The translations under genes were made by a program, and so were the position numbers. A DNA stretch of 64,000 nucleotides, taken from assembly GCF_005862305.2 (NCBI RefSeq), contig NZ_CP054021.1, positions 1,364,001 through 1,428,000 on the forward strand, written 5' to 3'. The notes under the pieces were generated by a model. That model saw only the letters and a program-made list of their open reading frames with translations. It did not search any database and had not been told where the DNA came from. The number at the start of each line of letters is the position of its first letter. Position 1 is the stretch's first letter. This document shows positions 34,132 to 43,206 of this stretch, one piece after another. This stretch comes from Rhizobium indicum. GTDB lineage: Bacteria; Pseudomonadota; Alphaproteobacteria; Rhizobiales; Rhizobiaceae.

Positions 34132-35085
34132 ATGTCTGCACATGAAAAGCCACTTATCGCGATTGCCGGTGCAACGAGCAAACAGGGGCGCAGCGTCGCC
34201 GCGACACTCCTTGACAGCCAACGTTTCCGGGTGCGTGCTTTCACCCGGAAGAAGGATTCGCCTGAGGCTTTACGTCTGGAGGAACGCGGCGCTGAAATCG
34301 TGGCCGTCCCTCTCGAACTTGGCCGTCAAAAGGACCTCGTCGCCGCCTTCAAAGGCGCGGATGGCGCATTTCTGATGACGCCGCCGATCGCCCCGCCGGA
34401 GACCATCGAGGCTCCTCTCGGCCGACAACTGGCGGATGCCGCCGTTGAGGCCGGCGTCGGGCATATTGTTTTCAGCACCCTTGAGAATGTCGAGAAGATC
34501 ACCAGCGGGACGAAGTATGCGCCGCATTTTACCGACAAAGCGCTCGTTGCAGACTATATTCGCGGCCTGCCGGTCTCCCATTCCTTCGTCATGCTGGCAT
34601 TCTTCTACACGAATCTGCTCGAATATTATGTGCCGCGCATGGAGGGCGATACGCTCCTCCTGCCGGTCTATCTTCCTGAAGATTTCCGAGCGCCTTTTGT
34701 CGATCCGCTGACGGCGACCGGGCCGGCCGTCCTCGAGATTTTCTCAAACCCCGAGCGCTACAACGGGAAAACGCTGCCGATCGTTGGCGATATCATTTCT
34801 CCGCGCGAGATGATCGAAACCTTTCAGCGCGTGACCGGGCTCAAGGCCGCGTATCGAAACGCTTTCACCCAGGATGGCCTCCTGCGCTATTTTCCAGAGT
34901 TTGCCGCCAACGAACTTCTCGTTCGAGAGCTTCTGGGGATGGTCGAATATGCTGTCGACTGTGGCTATTTCGGCAAGGAGCACGATCTCGATTGGAGCCG
35001 TCGCCTGAACGCCGATACGCTCAACTGGGAGCAGTATCTCAAGACGACGAGGTGGCGTGGCGATAAACAATCTTTTGGACTCTAA
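34132..35085 (+). CDS. NmrA-family NAD(P)-binding protein
   Basis: A 317-residue atypical short-chain dehydrogenase fold. The N-terminal LIAIAGATSKQGRSVAATLLD is a GxxGxxG-like dinucleotide loop, followed by VRAFTRK, FLMTPPIAPPETIEAPLGRQLADAAVEAGVGHIVFSTLENVEKI, typical of NmrA/isoflavone-reductase-like proteins. NmrA relatives sense NAD(P) ratio or act as reductases. The ribosome site (GGGAAAGG, 12 nt away) is weak but no better start is visible. It ends 1 bp before the convergent LysR gene stop. Confidence 0.85.
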   Translation: MSAHEKPLIAIAGATSKQGRSVAATLLDSQRFRVRAFTRKKDSPEALRLEERGAEIVAVPLELGRQKDLVAAFKGADGAFLMTPPIAPPETIEAPLGRQLADAAVEAGVGHIVFSTLENVEKITSGTKYAPHFTDKALVADYIRGLPVSHSFVMLAFFYTNLLEYYVPRMEGDTLLLPVYLPEDFRAPFVDPLTATGPAVLEIFSNPERYNGKTLPIVGDIISPREMIETFQRVTGLKAAYRNAFTQDGLLRYFPEFAANELLVRELLGMVEYAVDCGYFGKEHDLDWSRRLNADTLNWEQYLKTTRWRGDKQSFGL

Positions 35086-35086
35086 A

Positions 35087-36007
35087 TCACGATGGCCGGA
35101 TTCCCGGCAATTTGGAAATCTCGGCGACAAGAAAGTCGACGAGAAGCCGAACGCGGGCAATGGCTGCACGCTCTGGAACGATCAGCAAGCTCACCGGAAC
35201 CGGTAAAGGACGATAGTCGCCAAGCACGACCTCGAGCTGGCCGTCATCCAGAAGATCGTGGACCAACCAGAGGTGTGCAGGACCAATGCCGCGTCCGGCG
35301 GAAAAAGCTTCGCGCGCCGCAAGCCCGTGATCGACGCGCAACTTCCCACTGACCGGGATTATCAGGCTTGCGCCATCGGCAGAGGAAAGAACGAGCCGAT
35401 CGCTTCCCGCCACATTCGACATCACGACGGTTTCGTAGCGTGACAGATCGGCTGGGCGCTCCGGCCGTCCGTGAACGGACAAATAGGCCGGAGCGCCCAC
35501 CAGCAGCCGATGGCTCTCTCCGAGCGCATGAAGTTTCATTGCGCTGTCGGCGAGAGGCCCGAGACGGAGTGCGACGTCAACGCCTTCGCGAACCAGGTCG
35601 ATCCGCTCGTCCGTCAGGTTGAGGTCGACCCGAATGTCCGGATGCTTGTCCTGGAAATCAAAGATCAGGCGCGTGACGTGCATCACGCCGAGCGCGGCCG
35701 TACACGAAAGCCGAACAGCGCCCGCGGGAGCCTGACGGGCATCTCGCGCTTCTTCGGCAGCCTGTTCGACCAGGCGCAATATCTGCAGGCAGTTGGTATA
35801 ATAGCGGCTGCCTTCGTCGGTCAGGGTGACGCGGCGCGTGGTTCGGCTGAGAAGCGGTACGCCGACAGCCTCTTCAAGCTCATTGAGGTGCCGCGTCACG
35901 GTGGATTGACCGACACCCAGCTCTCTTGCGACCATCGACAAATTGCCGCGTTCGGCGACTCGGACAAAGGTGCGCATTCTTTCGAGAGACAATCCCGCAC
36001 TATCCAT
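35087..36007 (-). CDS. LysR-family transcriptional regulator
   Basis: A 306-residue LysR protein. HTH: LERMRTFVRVAERGNLSMVARELGVGQSTVTRHLNELEEAVG at residues 7-50. The effector domain includes GAVRLSCTAALGVMHVTRLIFDFQDKHPDIRVDLNLTDERIDLVREGVDVALRLG. It belongs to the common group often adjacent to NmrA or reductase genes. It is convergent with the NmrA-like gene; 108 bp upstream the LacI gene ends on the same strand, so it could be read through from that side. Confidence 0.9.
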   Translation of the reverse strand: MDSAGLSLERMRTFVRVAERGNLSMVARELGVGQSTVTRHLNELEEAVGVPLLSRTTRRVTLTDEGSRYYTNCLQILRLVEQAAEEARDARQAPAGAVRLSCTAALGVMHVTRLIFDFQDKHPDIRVDLNLTDERIDLVREGVDVALRLGPLADSAMKLHALGESHRLLVGAPAYLSVHGRPERPADLSRYETVVMSNVAGSDRLVLSSADGASLIIPVSGKLRVDHGLAAREAFSAGRGIGPAHLWLVHDLLDDGQLEVVLGDYRPLPVPVSLLIVPERAAIARVRLLVDFLVAEISKLPGIRPS

Positions 36008-36115
36008 TTTTCAGCACAATGATCCTCATTCCCTCCGTATAGGGAATAATCTGGAATGTGCCTAGTTCGAGCATACGACAGTTCGGTCGCATTTCATTCG
36101 GCAGATCGTATCGGA

Positions 36116-37153
36116 TTACCGCGTCGAGCCGCGTGGGATGATGGAGAAGCCGCAATCGACCTTGTCTTCGCCGGGCGGCTCGTCGCGGATGGCGCGCAGC
36201 AGCATGTCGGCGACGCGGTAGCCGATATCGTAGCGTGCAATCTGCACCGTCGTCAGCGTCGGCTGGGTGAAGGCCGAAAATTCCAGATCGTTGAAGCCGC
36301 AGATGCCGACATCCTCCGGCACGCGGATACCGCGCACTGCGCATTCGATGAGGACGCCGAGCGCCAGATCGTCGCTTTGGGCAAAGACGGCATCGATATC
36401 CGGCACGCGCTGCAACAGGCGGGCAAATAATTCCCTGCCGAGGCCGGTGCTGCTTCCCTCATCTCCGCCAATGGCGAGATCGGGATCGAAACGGCCGGCT
36501 TCCCGCAGCGCGGCCTCATAGCCTTCCTTCCGGCGACGCGAGCGAATATCCGTGCCGCGGCCGATGAAGCCGATCCTCTCATAACCCCTCGACAGCAGGA
36601 AGCGGGTGGGTTCGGCGCCTGCCGCATGATGATCGAGGCCGACGACGAGCGTTGCCGGCTCCTGGCTGAGATCGGTGATATGGGCGATCGGACAGGTGGC
36701 ATTCTCGATCAGCGGCAGAAGATCACGATAGGATTCGGCGCCGGCGATGATGACGCCGGCCGGCTTCTGCGTCAGGACGGATTTGAGCTCGCCGGCCTCG
36801 CCGTCGGCATGGTGGAGCGTATTGGAATATTGCACGCGGAATTCGGTGGCGCGCAAGCAATCCTCGATGCCGATCATCAGGCCGGCGAAGCCGTGCTGGT
36901 GCAAAGCGGGCGTGATGACGCCGATGATGCCGTTATGGCGGCCGGCCAGCGCCCGGGCGGCAAGATTGGGGATGTAACCCATTTCCTCCACCGTGCGAAG
37001 GATGGTCTGGCGCAGATCCTCCGAGACGATTTCAGGATTGCGAAGCGCGCGCGAAATCGTGATCGGGCTGACCCCCACTTTCTTCGCCACATCGCTCAAC
37101 TTCACCTGCGCACCGCGCCTGGCCTTCCGCCCCCGCTCCACTGCTGCCCTCAT
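36116..37153 (-). CDS. LacI-family transcriptional regulator (GntR-like)
   Basis: A 345-residue LacI regulator. The N-terminal HTH (about 17-65) reads VKLSDVAKKVGVSPITISRALRNPEIVSEDLRQTILRTVEEMGYIPNLAARALAG, including the hinge helix. The periplasmic-binding-like core has GIIGVITPALHQHGFAGLMIGIEDCLR and DAVFAQSDDLALGVLIECAVRG, close to gluconate-type GntR repressors. A sugar or sugar acid is the likely effector. The regulated genes are not evident: the upstream neighbour is the Do protease about 550 bp away, on the other strand. Confidence 0.9.
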   Translation of the reverse strand: MRAAVERGRKARRGAQVKLSDVAKKVGVSPITISRALRNPEIVSEDLRQTILRTVEEMGYIPNLAARALAGRHNGIIGVITPALHQHGFAGLMIGIEDCLRATEFRVQYSNTLHHADGEAGELKSVLTQKPAGVIIAGAESYRDLLPLIENATCPIAHITDLSQEPATLVVGLDHHAAGAEPTRFLLSRGYERIGFIGRGTDIRSRRRKEGYEAALREAGRFDPDLAIGGDEGSSTGLGRELFARLLQRVPDIDAVFAQSDDLALGVLIECAVRGIRVPEDVGICGFNDLEFSAFTQPTLTTVQIARYDIGYRVADMLLRAIRDEPPGEDKVDCGFSIIPRGSTR

Positions 37154-37705
37154 CGCCCCGTTATATCTAGCCCGCGAGACTCATTTGCCCTCGAATCGCG
37201 GCCTTTACTTTCTGAAGAAGAAATAATTTAGAGTCTACTAACATTTTAAATTCGCAACAGGATCCGGGAATATAACTTCCGGAAAGAGCAACAAGTTCGT
37301 CCGTCGGCGAATTACGGAGGCATGCGGCGAACGGATCACCGCCTCCGGGAATAAGTCCATTTATTTTCGAATGAAAACATCGCGAAGGACGCGAGCGCGG
37401 CAAAATCGGGCCGGATTTTTTGAGAAGCTCAAACGCTGGGGGAGCGAAGATTAAATTCCAGTCATAGCTTACAAATCGGCAATATAAACATGATCAAACT
37501 TTAATTTGTAAATCCGCTCGGTGGGATCATATGAATCCCGAGCGCCAATTCTTCTCTTCCCCCCGGTCGCCGCCCCCGACGACTGCGCGTTCCCAAGAGG
37601 AATTGGCGCCAAACGCCATCCGACGCCAGGTCCCAGGACATGGAACCACGACGCCATCCAAAACCAACGCTCTCGCAAGGGATCATCACCCAAGGGACCA
37701 CCACC
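37154..37705. other. 552-bp intergenic region, no gene seen
   Basis: This region separates divergent LacI and Do-protease genes and is AT-rich from 37210 to 37540. An 8-bp inverted repeat TTACAAAT (37469-37476) with ATTTGTAA (37504-37511) lies about 200 bp before the protease start. No confident promoter motif or RNA gene was identified. Confidence 0.5.
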
Positions 37706-39205
37706 ATGTCACACATCCTCCGCAACCATCGCGCAGCAGCGCTTGTCGGGGCCGCGTTCATCGCCGGCGCGGCATGCCTACCCTTCGCCATCAACGCCTC
37801 CAATGCCGTTGCCGCGCCGTCGGATACCGGCGGTACTCTCGCCCCCAGCGGCTCGTTTGCCTCCATCGTCGATGCCGACAAGCCTGCCGTCGTCACCATT
37901 ACCACCACAATGAAAGCCACCGATGTCAGCGAGCAGGAATCGCCGATGGACGAGCAGTTCCGCCAGTTCTTCGAGGATCAGGGCATCCCGCTGCCGCGCC
38001 AGGCACCGCAAAAGCGGCCTTCGCAGCAGGCGATGGCGCTCGGCTCCGGCTTCATCATCAGCCCGGACGGGGTGATCGTCACCAACAACCATGTCATCGA
38101 CAATGCCGTCGATATCAAAGTGACGCTGGATGACGGCACGGAACTGCCGGCCAAGCTGATCGGCACCGACCCGAAATCCGATGTCGCCGTGCTGAAGATA
38201 GAGGCGGGCAAGCCGCTGCAGACCATTGCCTGGGGCGATTCCGACAGGCTGAAGCTCGGCGACCAGATTCTGGCGATCGGCAACCCTTTCGGCATCGGCA
38301 CTACGGTGACGGCAGGCATCGTCTCGGCGCGCGGCCGCGACCTGCACAGCGGACCCTATGATGATTTCATCCAGATCGACGCCCCGATCAACCATGGCAA
38401 TTCCGGCGGTCCGCTGGTCGACCGCAGCGGCAATGTCGTCGGCATCAACACCGCCATCTATTCGCCGAATGGCGGCAGCGTCGGTGTCGGTTTCGCCATT
38501 CCTTCCGATGAGGCCAAGGCGATCGTCGCCAAGCTGCAGAAGGACGGCTCGATCGATCACGGCTATCTTGGCGTGCAGATCCAGCCGGTCACCAAGGATG
38601 TCGCCGATGCCGTCGGCCTCGATAAGACCGGCGGCGCGCTGGTTGCCGCCGTCACCGCCGATACGCCGGCCGCCCATGCCGGCCTGAAGCCCGGCGATAT
38701 CGTCACCTCAGTCGGCGGCGAGAGCGTCAAGACGCCGAAGGACCTGTCGCGCCTGGTCGCCGACCTTTCGCCGGGCGCGAAAAAATCCCTCAGCGTCTGG
38801 CGCGACGGCAAGACGATCGATCTCAACGTCACCGTCGGCACCAATGAGGAAGGCCAGAAGCAGGCGGCGGCCGAAAGCCCCGACACTCAAGACCAGAGCA
38901 GCGGCCAGCCGAGCCTCGGCATCGGCCTTGCCGACCTGACGCCCGACGTGCGCCAGCAGCTTAACCTGCCGCGCTCCGTCAACGGCGCGGTGGTCGCCAA
39001 GGTCGCTCCGGACAAGTCTGCGGCTGCCGCCGGCATCCAGTCCGGCGATGTCATCGTCTCGGTGAATGACAGACCTGTTCATAACGCCCGCGACGTCAAG
39101 ACCGCGATCGCAGACGCAGGCAAGGCCGGCCGCAAGTCGGTGCTGCTGCTCGTCGAACGCGACGGCAACAAAACCTTCGTCGCCGTGCCGTTTGGGGCGG
39201 CCTGA
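37706..39205 (+). CDS. degP: Do-type periplasmic serine protease (DegP/DegQ-like)
   Basis: A 499-residue HtrA-family protease and chaperone. Residues 1-38 are a signal peptide (RAAALVGAAFIAGAACLPFAINASNAVAA). The catalytic triad is H129 (TNNHVID), D159 (KSDVAVLKI) and S233 (HGNSGGPL), all present. PDZ1 about 285-370 (YLGVQIQPVTKDVADAVG) and PDZ2 about 405-495 (LGIGLADLTPDVRQQLN). It degrades misfolded envelope proteins, usually under envelope stress. The ATG at 37706 has AAGGGA upstream; the frame extends to 37640. A terminator at 39237-39257 follows. Confidence 0.93.
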   Translation: MSHILRNHRAAALVGAAFIAGAACLPFAINASNAVAAPSDTGGTLAPSGSFASIVDADKPAVVTITTTMKATDVSEQESPMDEQFRQFFEDQGIPLPRQAPQKRPSQQAMALGSGFIISPDGVIVTNNHVIDNAVDIKVTLDDGTELPAKLIGTDPKSDVAVLKIEAGKPLQTIAWGDSDRLKLGDQILAIGNPFGIGTTVTAGIVSARGRDLHSGPYDDFIQIDAPINHGNSGGPLVDRSGNVVGINTAIYSPNGGSVGVGFAIPSDEAKAIVAKLQKDGSIDHGYLGVQIQPVTKDVADAVGLDKTGGALVAAVTADTPAAHAGLKPGDIVTSVGGESVKTPKDLSRLVADLSPGAKKSLSVWRDGKTIDLNVTVGTNEEGQKQAAAESPDTQDQSSGQPSLGIGLADLTPDVRQQLNLPRSVNGAVVAKVAPDKSAAAAGIQSGDVIVSVNDRPVHNARDVKTAIADAGKAGRKSVLLLVERDGNKTFVAVPFGAA

Positions 39206-39236
39206 CGGTCACCCGAGCTTTTGCCGCAAACAGGAA

Positions 39237-39257
39237 AAGCCCGCCTGAGGCGGGCTT
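39237..39257 (+). terminator. Terminator after the Do protease gene
   Basis: AAGCCCGCC (39237-39245) and GGCGGGCTT (39249-39257) form a perfect 9-bp stem with a TGA loop, preceded by AAAA and followed by TTCTC. It works best for the plus-strand gene and could also serve the convergent small gene at 39317. Confidence 0.85.
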
Positions 39258-39316
39258 CTCGAACCGGTCTGTCGGCAAGAAATCTATAGGGCGCCGCCCG
39301 CCCCTCTATTTCCTGC

Positions 39317-39691
39317 TCAGGAAGATTTCAGCTTCGTTGTCTTTGCGCGCATCCGGGATTTGCCCTTTTGGCGGTTTGCCTCCTGCTGCTTCACCGCATC
39401 GGATTGGCTGCGTTGCGCGGCCTCCAATTGCTGCCGCGTCGGGAGATCATGGTCGTAGCTGGAAGCGCTGAATGCCGTCGCGTTGTCGAACGGACCTTTG
39501 TGTGGACGCGCCAGACCATAGGCTTGCTTATCAGCGCTATCGATCCCCTGCTCCGCCGATAGTGACCGCGCTTGACGCGCCTGCGTTATCAGATCGTCGG
39601 CGGTCGAGCTTGACGTCGCACTTTTCCGCACGGGGGCGATAATCTTGCGTTTCCTGGCCCTGTCCTTTTGATCGGCGTGAATCCCGGACAT
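39317..39691 (-). CDS. Small hydrophilic protein, 124 aa, unknown
   Basis: A very polar, basic protein: MSGIHADQKDRARKRKIIAPVRKS, a GLARPHKGPFDNATAFSASSYDHDLPTRQQLEAAQRSQSDAVKQQEANRQKGKSRM tail. It lacks any hydrophobic segment and probably lacks a stable fold. AAGGAAG stands just before the ATG at 39691, which I prefer to the ATG at 39712. I do not recognise the family. It opens an island of small genes. Confidence 0.6.
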   Translation of the reverse strand: MSGIHADQKDRARKRKIIAPVRKSATSSSTADDLITQARQARSLSAEQGIDSADKQAYGLARPHKGPFDNATAFSASSYDHDLPTRQQLEAAQRSQSDAVKQQEANRQKGKSRMRAKTTKLKSS

Positions 39692-39760
39692 GTCTTCTTC
39701 CTTGTTCGTCATGTCATCGTGACGATCGATGGGGGGCCGTCGACGTCGCAGCAGACCCGT

Positions 39761-40165
39761 TCACGGGATCTCGGACAATCGTTCAGGCAGCCTGGTTTTG
39801 GGAAAGCGGTAAGCTGGCGGCCGCAGCGATGCGTCCGCACGCCCAGACGCCGTATACCGCGCGATCCGATAGGCTTTCACCGGGGCGCCGCCGTCATCCT
39901 GCCATCTGGCAAAGGAGCCGTCTTCCAAAGCCTGCGGAAGCGGGCCTGAACTCAACTGTGTCGCCAGATACATTTTCAGAGCCGATTTCAACGCGGCCTC
40001 GTCGACGATCCCCATCTGGAAACAATGAATGAGGAAACTTGTGGCGCTGATCTCGCCATCATCGGTCGCGTAGGTTTCGCCGCCGCGAAAGCCGGCCTTT
40101 CGGAGGATGCGGTCCAGCATTCTCAAATTATGGATATCGAAAAATTGATCTGATGTGGAAGACAT
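39761..40165 (-). CDS. Small conserved protein, 134 aa, unknown
   Basis: A soluble 134-residue protein, starting MSSTSDQFFDIHNLRMLDRILRKAGFRGGETYATDDGEISATSFLIHCFQMGIVDEAALKSALKMYLAT, an amphipathic helical pattern with a central FLIHCFQMG segment. AAGGAGGACACC stands directly upstream, one of the best ribosome sites in this stretch. The family and role are unknown to me. It lies upstream of the 39317 gene on the same strand, 69 bp away, so they may share a promoter. Confidence 0.65.
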   Translation of the reverse strand: MSSTSDQFFDIHNLRMLDRILRKAGFRGGETYATDDGEISATSFLIHCFQMGIVDEAALKSALKMYLATQLSSGPLPQALEDGSFARWQDDGGAPVKAYRIARYTASGRADASLRPPAYRFPKTRLPERLSEIP

Positions 40166-40355
40166 GGTGTCCTCCTTCGTTGGGGCTAGGGTTCACTGGC
40201 GCTAGCGTTACTGGCGCGCCCCAAGCAGCGGTGCCCGTATCGTGCCCGCCGATAGTTTAGCTTGCGCTCTTTACCATCTGACCGCAACCTCATTCGGCGG
40301 CCGCCATTGATAATGGCGGGGCGGAACCCATTTTAGAGAGAGGAGGATACGCATC

Positions 40356-40658
40356 ATGCAGTTCAACGGTGAAGCGACCCTCACAAAGCCGTCGGCACTG
40401 GCGGTTTCGGAAAGGCGTGCGCTCATAGATCACCTCAGAGAGGTGATCGCAGGCCTGGCTCACGGGCTGGCGGCCGACGGATTGCTGGACCTTGTGCCGC
40501 CTCTGCTTGAGATAAACAAAGTCCTCCGCGATATGACGGATGAAATTTCTCGTGCGGACCCGGTCTATTCCGACGAGATCATCACTGGTACGGTGCGCTT
40601 GATCAAGACATCGCAGGCTTTGCTTGATGACCGGGTCATCGTGCAGACGATCCATTGA
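40356..40658 (+). CDS. Small hypothetical protein, 100 aa
   Basis: A 100-residue soluble, mostly helical protein (ERRALIDHLREVIAGLAHGLAADGLLDLVPPLLEINKVLRDMTDEIS). GAGAGGAGG lies just before the ATG. No family recognised. It is the first gene on the plus strand of the small-gene island and is divergent from the gene at 39761. Confidence 0.6.
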   Translation: MQFNGEATLTKPSALAVSERRALIDHLREVIAGLAHGLAADGLLDLVPPLLEINKVLRDMTDEISRADPVYSDEIITGTVRLIKTSQALLDDRVIVQTIH

Positions 40659-40800
40659 GACTGACGATCGGACATTCCGGCAGGCTGATCGCCAACCATC
40701 TGGCATCAAGCTGCCCGTTCCGGCCAGCCGTGCATCGACAATCATCGCCGGGTCCGAGGTCCGCATAGCGGCTCGTGCCCACTTCCAAGGATCAACCGCA

Positions 40801-41064
40801 ATGGCACTTATCTTTCCCAATAGAAGCCGCAGCTTCGACGAAGCGCGAAAAGGTGTCCGCTTCACCGGCTATGACGGCATGTTCGAGGTCAGGTTTCTGG
40901 TCGAAGAAGCAGCGCTCGGCAGCGCGGTCACGCACAATTCTTCCGAAGCCGCATACCTCAATGCCTTTGATGCAGCGCGTTCTGCTATTCAGGAGGCGGC
41001 ATCGAGAGTCTATCAGCATCGACGCGGAAACAACTTCACGCTCACGGCTGCAGATTTTCGCTGA
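40801..41064 (+). CDS. DUF1488 family protein, 87 aa
   Basis: An 87-residue protein with the DUF1488 signature: MALIFPNRSRSFDEARKGVRFTGYDGMFEVRFLVEEAALGS. Members are short beta-sheet proteins, common in rhizobia, with no assigned function. The frame is open from 40624, but the ATG at 40801 is where homologues begin, with AAGGATC upstream. Confidence 0.75.
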   Translation: MALIFPNRSRSFDEARKGVRFTGYDGMFEVRFLVEEAALGSAVTHNSSEAAYLNAFDAARSAIQEAASRVYQHRRGNNFTLTAADFR

Positions 41065-41143
41065 CCGCGAGAAGGCGTACGGCCGGCGAACTGAAACGGC
41101 CACCATCCTGCTGCTGCCGGATGAGACAGGGGGAGCAGAGCAT

Positions 41144-41506
41144 ATGGTTTCCACACGATACCGCCCGAAAGACCTGAAGCTGGCGCGTCGCCATATCGTG
41201 AAGGCGGCGCATCGCGTTGCCGATCAGGAAATGGTGATCAGGAAACTATTGCGCAAAGGCAGACCCTCCGGATCGGCCTATGCGCTGCTCAGCAGGCTCT
41301 ACGACGATCAACGGCGGAAACTCGATCGGCTGAAGCTGATCGAAGCGATGGTTGAGGTAGAAGTGCAACCCTGTATGGACGTGCCCCATAATCCCGGCAC
41401 CTCCGCGCCTCCCCTTGTGATCGTGCACAGCAGCGAGATCTCTCTGCCGGACCGGCAATCCGCCCCGCCTTGTAGCGCAGATGATTGGCGCCCATATTTG
41501 GTGTAG
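41144..41506 (+). CDS. Small hypothetical protein, 120 aa
   Basis: A 120-residue basic protein. Its first half is helical and charged (KDLKLARRHIVKAAHRVADQEMVIRKLLRKG and SRLYDDQRRKLDRLKLIEAMVEVEVQ), possibly coiled-coil; its tail is disordered and proline-rich. GGGGAG lies upstream of the ATG at 41144. The longer frame from 40775 overlaps the DUF1488 gene in another phase and is rejected. Unknown function. Confidence 0.5.
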   Translation: MVSTRYRPKDLKLARRHIVKAAHRVADQEMVIRKLLRKGRPSGSAYALLSRLYDDQRRKLDRLKLIEAMVEVEVQPCMDVPHNPGTSAPPLVIVHSSEISLPDRQSAPPCSADDWRPYLV

Positions 41507-41577
41507 TGGCAGTTTGTGAAACGGGCGCTGCTTCCCGGGTAATCAGAGTTATCCGGCCCCAACCAAAGGAGGGCATG

Positions 41578-41724
41578 ATGTCTTCCACGGTAAACATCCA
41601 TTCGTGGAAACGCCTCGCCCAGCATATCGGCAGGTTCCGGTACATCGACTTCCTGGTGAAATCGACACCAGCAATCTGTCTGACATTTATCGTCTATATC
41701 ATTCTCAACGATGTGTTCTGGTAG
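41578..41724 (+). CDS. Small membrane protein, 48 aa
   Basis: The sequence is MSSTVNIHSWKRLAQHIGRF, then a short link and one hydrophobic stretch STPAICLTFIVYIILNDVFW at the C-terminus. A perfect AAAGGAGG stands just upstream, so translation is credible even though the product is tiny. It is likely a single-pass inner-membrane peptide. No family recognised. Confidence 0.5.
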   Translation: MSSTVNIHSWKRLAQHIGRFRYIDFLVKSTPAICLTFIVYIILNDVFW

Positions 41725-41809
41725 GCGCTGCAAGACTGTTGCGGCGAGCCAGGACGCTTTGCTGCCGATCAAACGAAGGACTGAAACGCTGACGGAATTG
41801 GATAACGCG

Positions 41810-42253
41810 ATGGAATTGCGAGCAATGGGTGAACAAGACTGCCTCGCCTTTCTGGCAGGCCACACCCGTGGCCACCTGGCATGCCTCGGCGAGAAATATC
41901 CCTATATCGTTCCCATCCAGTATGCCTATGAAAGAGACCGGCTTTTCATATTTTCCATGCCGGGCCTGAAGATTGATCTATTGCGTGCCCATTCACCAGC
42001 CTGTGTTCAGGTTGAAGAATTCGGCGAAAACCGAACATGGAAAAGCGTGCTTGTTCAGGGCACCTATGATGAGCTGACCGATACGCCGTCCCGGCATGAC
42101 GAACGCATCCACGCCTGGTCTCTCCTGCAGCAGCAACCGTTTTGGTGGGAACCCGGATCGCTTGCCTTAAACTCGGAAAGCGAATACAGCCCTGCTCCCT
42201 CCATATTCTTCGGCATTTCGATTGAGGTGGTATCGGGGAGGCAAGTGGTTTAG
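41810..42253 (+). CDS. Pyridoxamine 5'-phosphate oxidase-related, FMN-binding-like protein
   Basis: A 147-residue split-barrel protein (NimA/PNPOx-like). MELRAMGEQDCLAFLAGHTRGHLACLGEKYPYIVPIQYAYERDRLFIFSMPGLKIDLLRAHSPACVQVEEFGENRTWKSVLVQGTYDEL follows the family layout in which FMN sits in the barrel dimer, with WKSVLVQGTYDEL as the typical fourth-strand segment. The flavin substrate or role is unknown. The frame is open from 41711; the ATG at 41810 fits the family length. Confidence 0.78.
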   Translation: MELRAMGEQDCLAFLAGHTRGHLACLGEKYPYIVPIQYAYERDRLFIFSMPGLKIDLLRAHSPACVQVEEFGENRTWKSVLVQGTYDELTDTPSRHDERIHAWSLLQQQPFWWEPGSLALNSESEYSPAPSIFFGISIEVVSGRQVV

Positions 42254-42463
42254 TATGGAGCCTTCAGGCTCGCCGCGATATCCTTGATTCGCAAGGCGGC
42301 GCAGCTGCATGATATATGGAACTCCAGACAGACACTTCCAGCTAAACGCTGTCCGATACCAGCCTTTCCCATAGGGGCGCGGATTGCTTGATGCATCCAC
42401 CAACGTGGCCAGCCGAACCGCAGCACTGCGTTCAATGCCACGCGACCACTCATAGGGAAAACG

Positions 42464-42700
42464 ATGACAGACGCACCTGAGAATGAAGCGCTTTTCAACA
42501 TCACCGGACACTATGTGCAGGAATTGAAGGCCGTTCTTCAAAGCGAGAGCATTGTCGAAGGCACCGACTACGAAAACAGCGCCTTTAACGAAAAACGACG
42601 GAACGAAGGACTGCACCTGCTGCGATTCCACAAGACCGGCACGGCAGCGCAGGCAACGCAGATCTGGGAAAAACATATGACGGCCCGAGCGCATCGATAG
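42464..42700 (+). CDS. Small hypothetical protein, 78 aa
   Basis: A 78-residue polar protein (MTDAPENEALFNITGHYVQELKAVLQSESIVEGTDYENSAFNEKRRNEG), probably partly disordered. GGGAAAACG precedes the ATG. No family recognised. A 211-bp gap separates it from the gene at 41810, with nothing visible in it. Confidence 0.45.
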   Translation: MTDAPENEALFNITGHYVQELKAVLQSESIVEGTDYENSAFNEKRRNEGLHLLRFHKTGTAAQATQIWEKHMTARAHR

Positions 42701-42757
42701 GACGGCACCAAGCCAATTCTTCGATTGAGGCCGGCTTGGCTCGTTCCGGAGCCGATA

Positions 42758-42870
42758 GAGCATGATGCCGATAAGTGTGAGCGGTTTTCGGACGACACCA
42801 TGCTCTCACTCTTTAATTGAGACCAGGATTCAGATTCTAGGCCGACCCGGCCTAAATCATCCTGTTCTAG
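42758..42870. repeat. Rhizobial intergenic repeat (GAGCATG arms)
   Basis: GAGCATG at 42758-42764 and CATGCTC at 42799-42805 bracket a hairpin. An AGGCCG/CCT palindrome near 42839-42853 and a terminal CCTGTTCTAG complete a layout that I recognise from many rhizobial intergenic regions. It separates the 42464 and 42931 genes. Confidence 0.6.
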
Positions 42871-42930
42871 TGCTGACGCGCGGCGACATGAGCTGATGTC
42901 CGGCGCAACATTGCCTTGAAAGGAAAAATC

Positions 42931-43113
42931 ATGACCAACGACACAACCAAAAGGGCCCAGCCCGCCAAAGCGGCCGTGGCTGACGCCCCCTACGACGTCA
43001 TCTATTTCGCGAAGAAACACCGCATTTCCAACGAGGATGCCAAGGACATCATCGAAAAGCACGGCGCCAATCGCAAAGAGGCGGACAAGGCGGGCCGGCG
43101 TATCAGCGTTTAG
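42931..43113 (+). CDS. DUF3606-like protein, 60 aa
   Basis: A 60-residue protein MTNDTTKRAQPAKAAVADAPYDVIYFAKKHRISNEDAKDIIEKHGANRKEADKAGR. The central part resembles short DUF3606 proteins (YEVxYWTKKFGVSKDELKxAVxKVG). Unknown role. AAAGGAAAAATC lies before the ATG at 42931. Confidence 0.6.
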   Translation: MTNDTTKRAQPAKAAVADAPYDVIYFAKKHRISNEDAKDIIEKHGANRKEADKAGRRISV

Positions 43114-43159
43114 GGCAGAAAATAACCTCGCAGGCGTTCGAAACTAAAGTCTTTATTTG

Positions 43160-43206
43160 ATGCATGTCGTTGTCCCAAAACCGCTGTACGGTTTTGGGCG
43201 AGATGC
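43160..43206. repeat. 47-bp palindromic repeat, copy 2
   Basis: Same 47-bp layout as 230-276: TGCATGTCG arm, CCCAAAACCG/CGGTTTTGGG hairpin and a CGAGATGCA arm. Only a few positions differ from copy 1. It lies between two small genes and could form a terminator. Confidence 0.8.
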
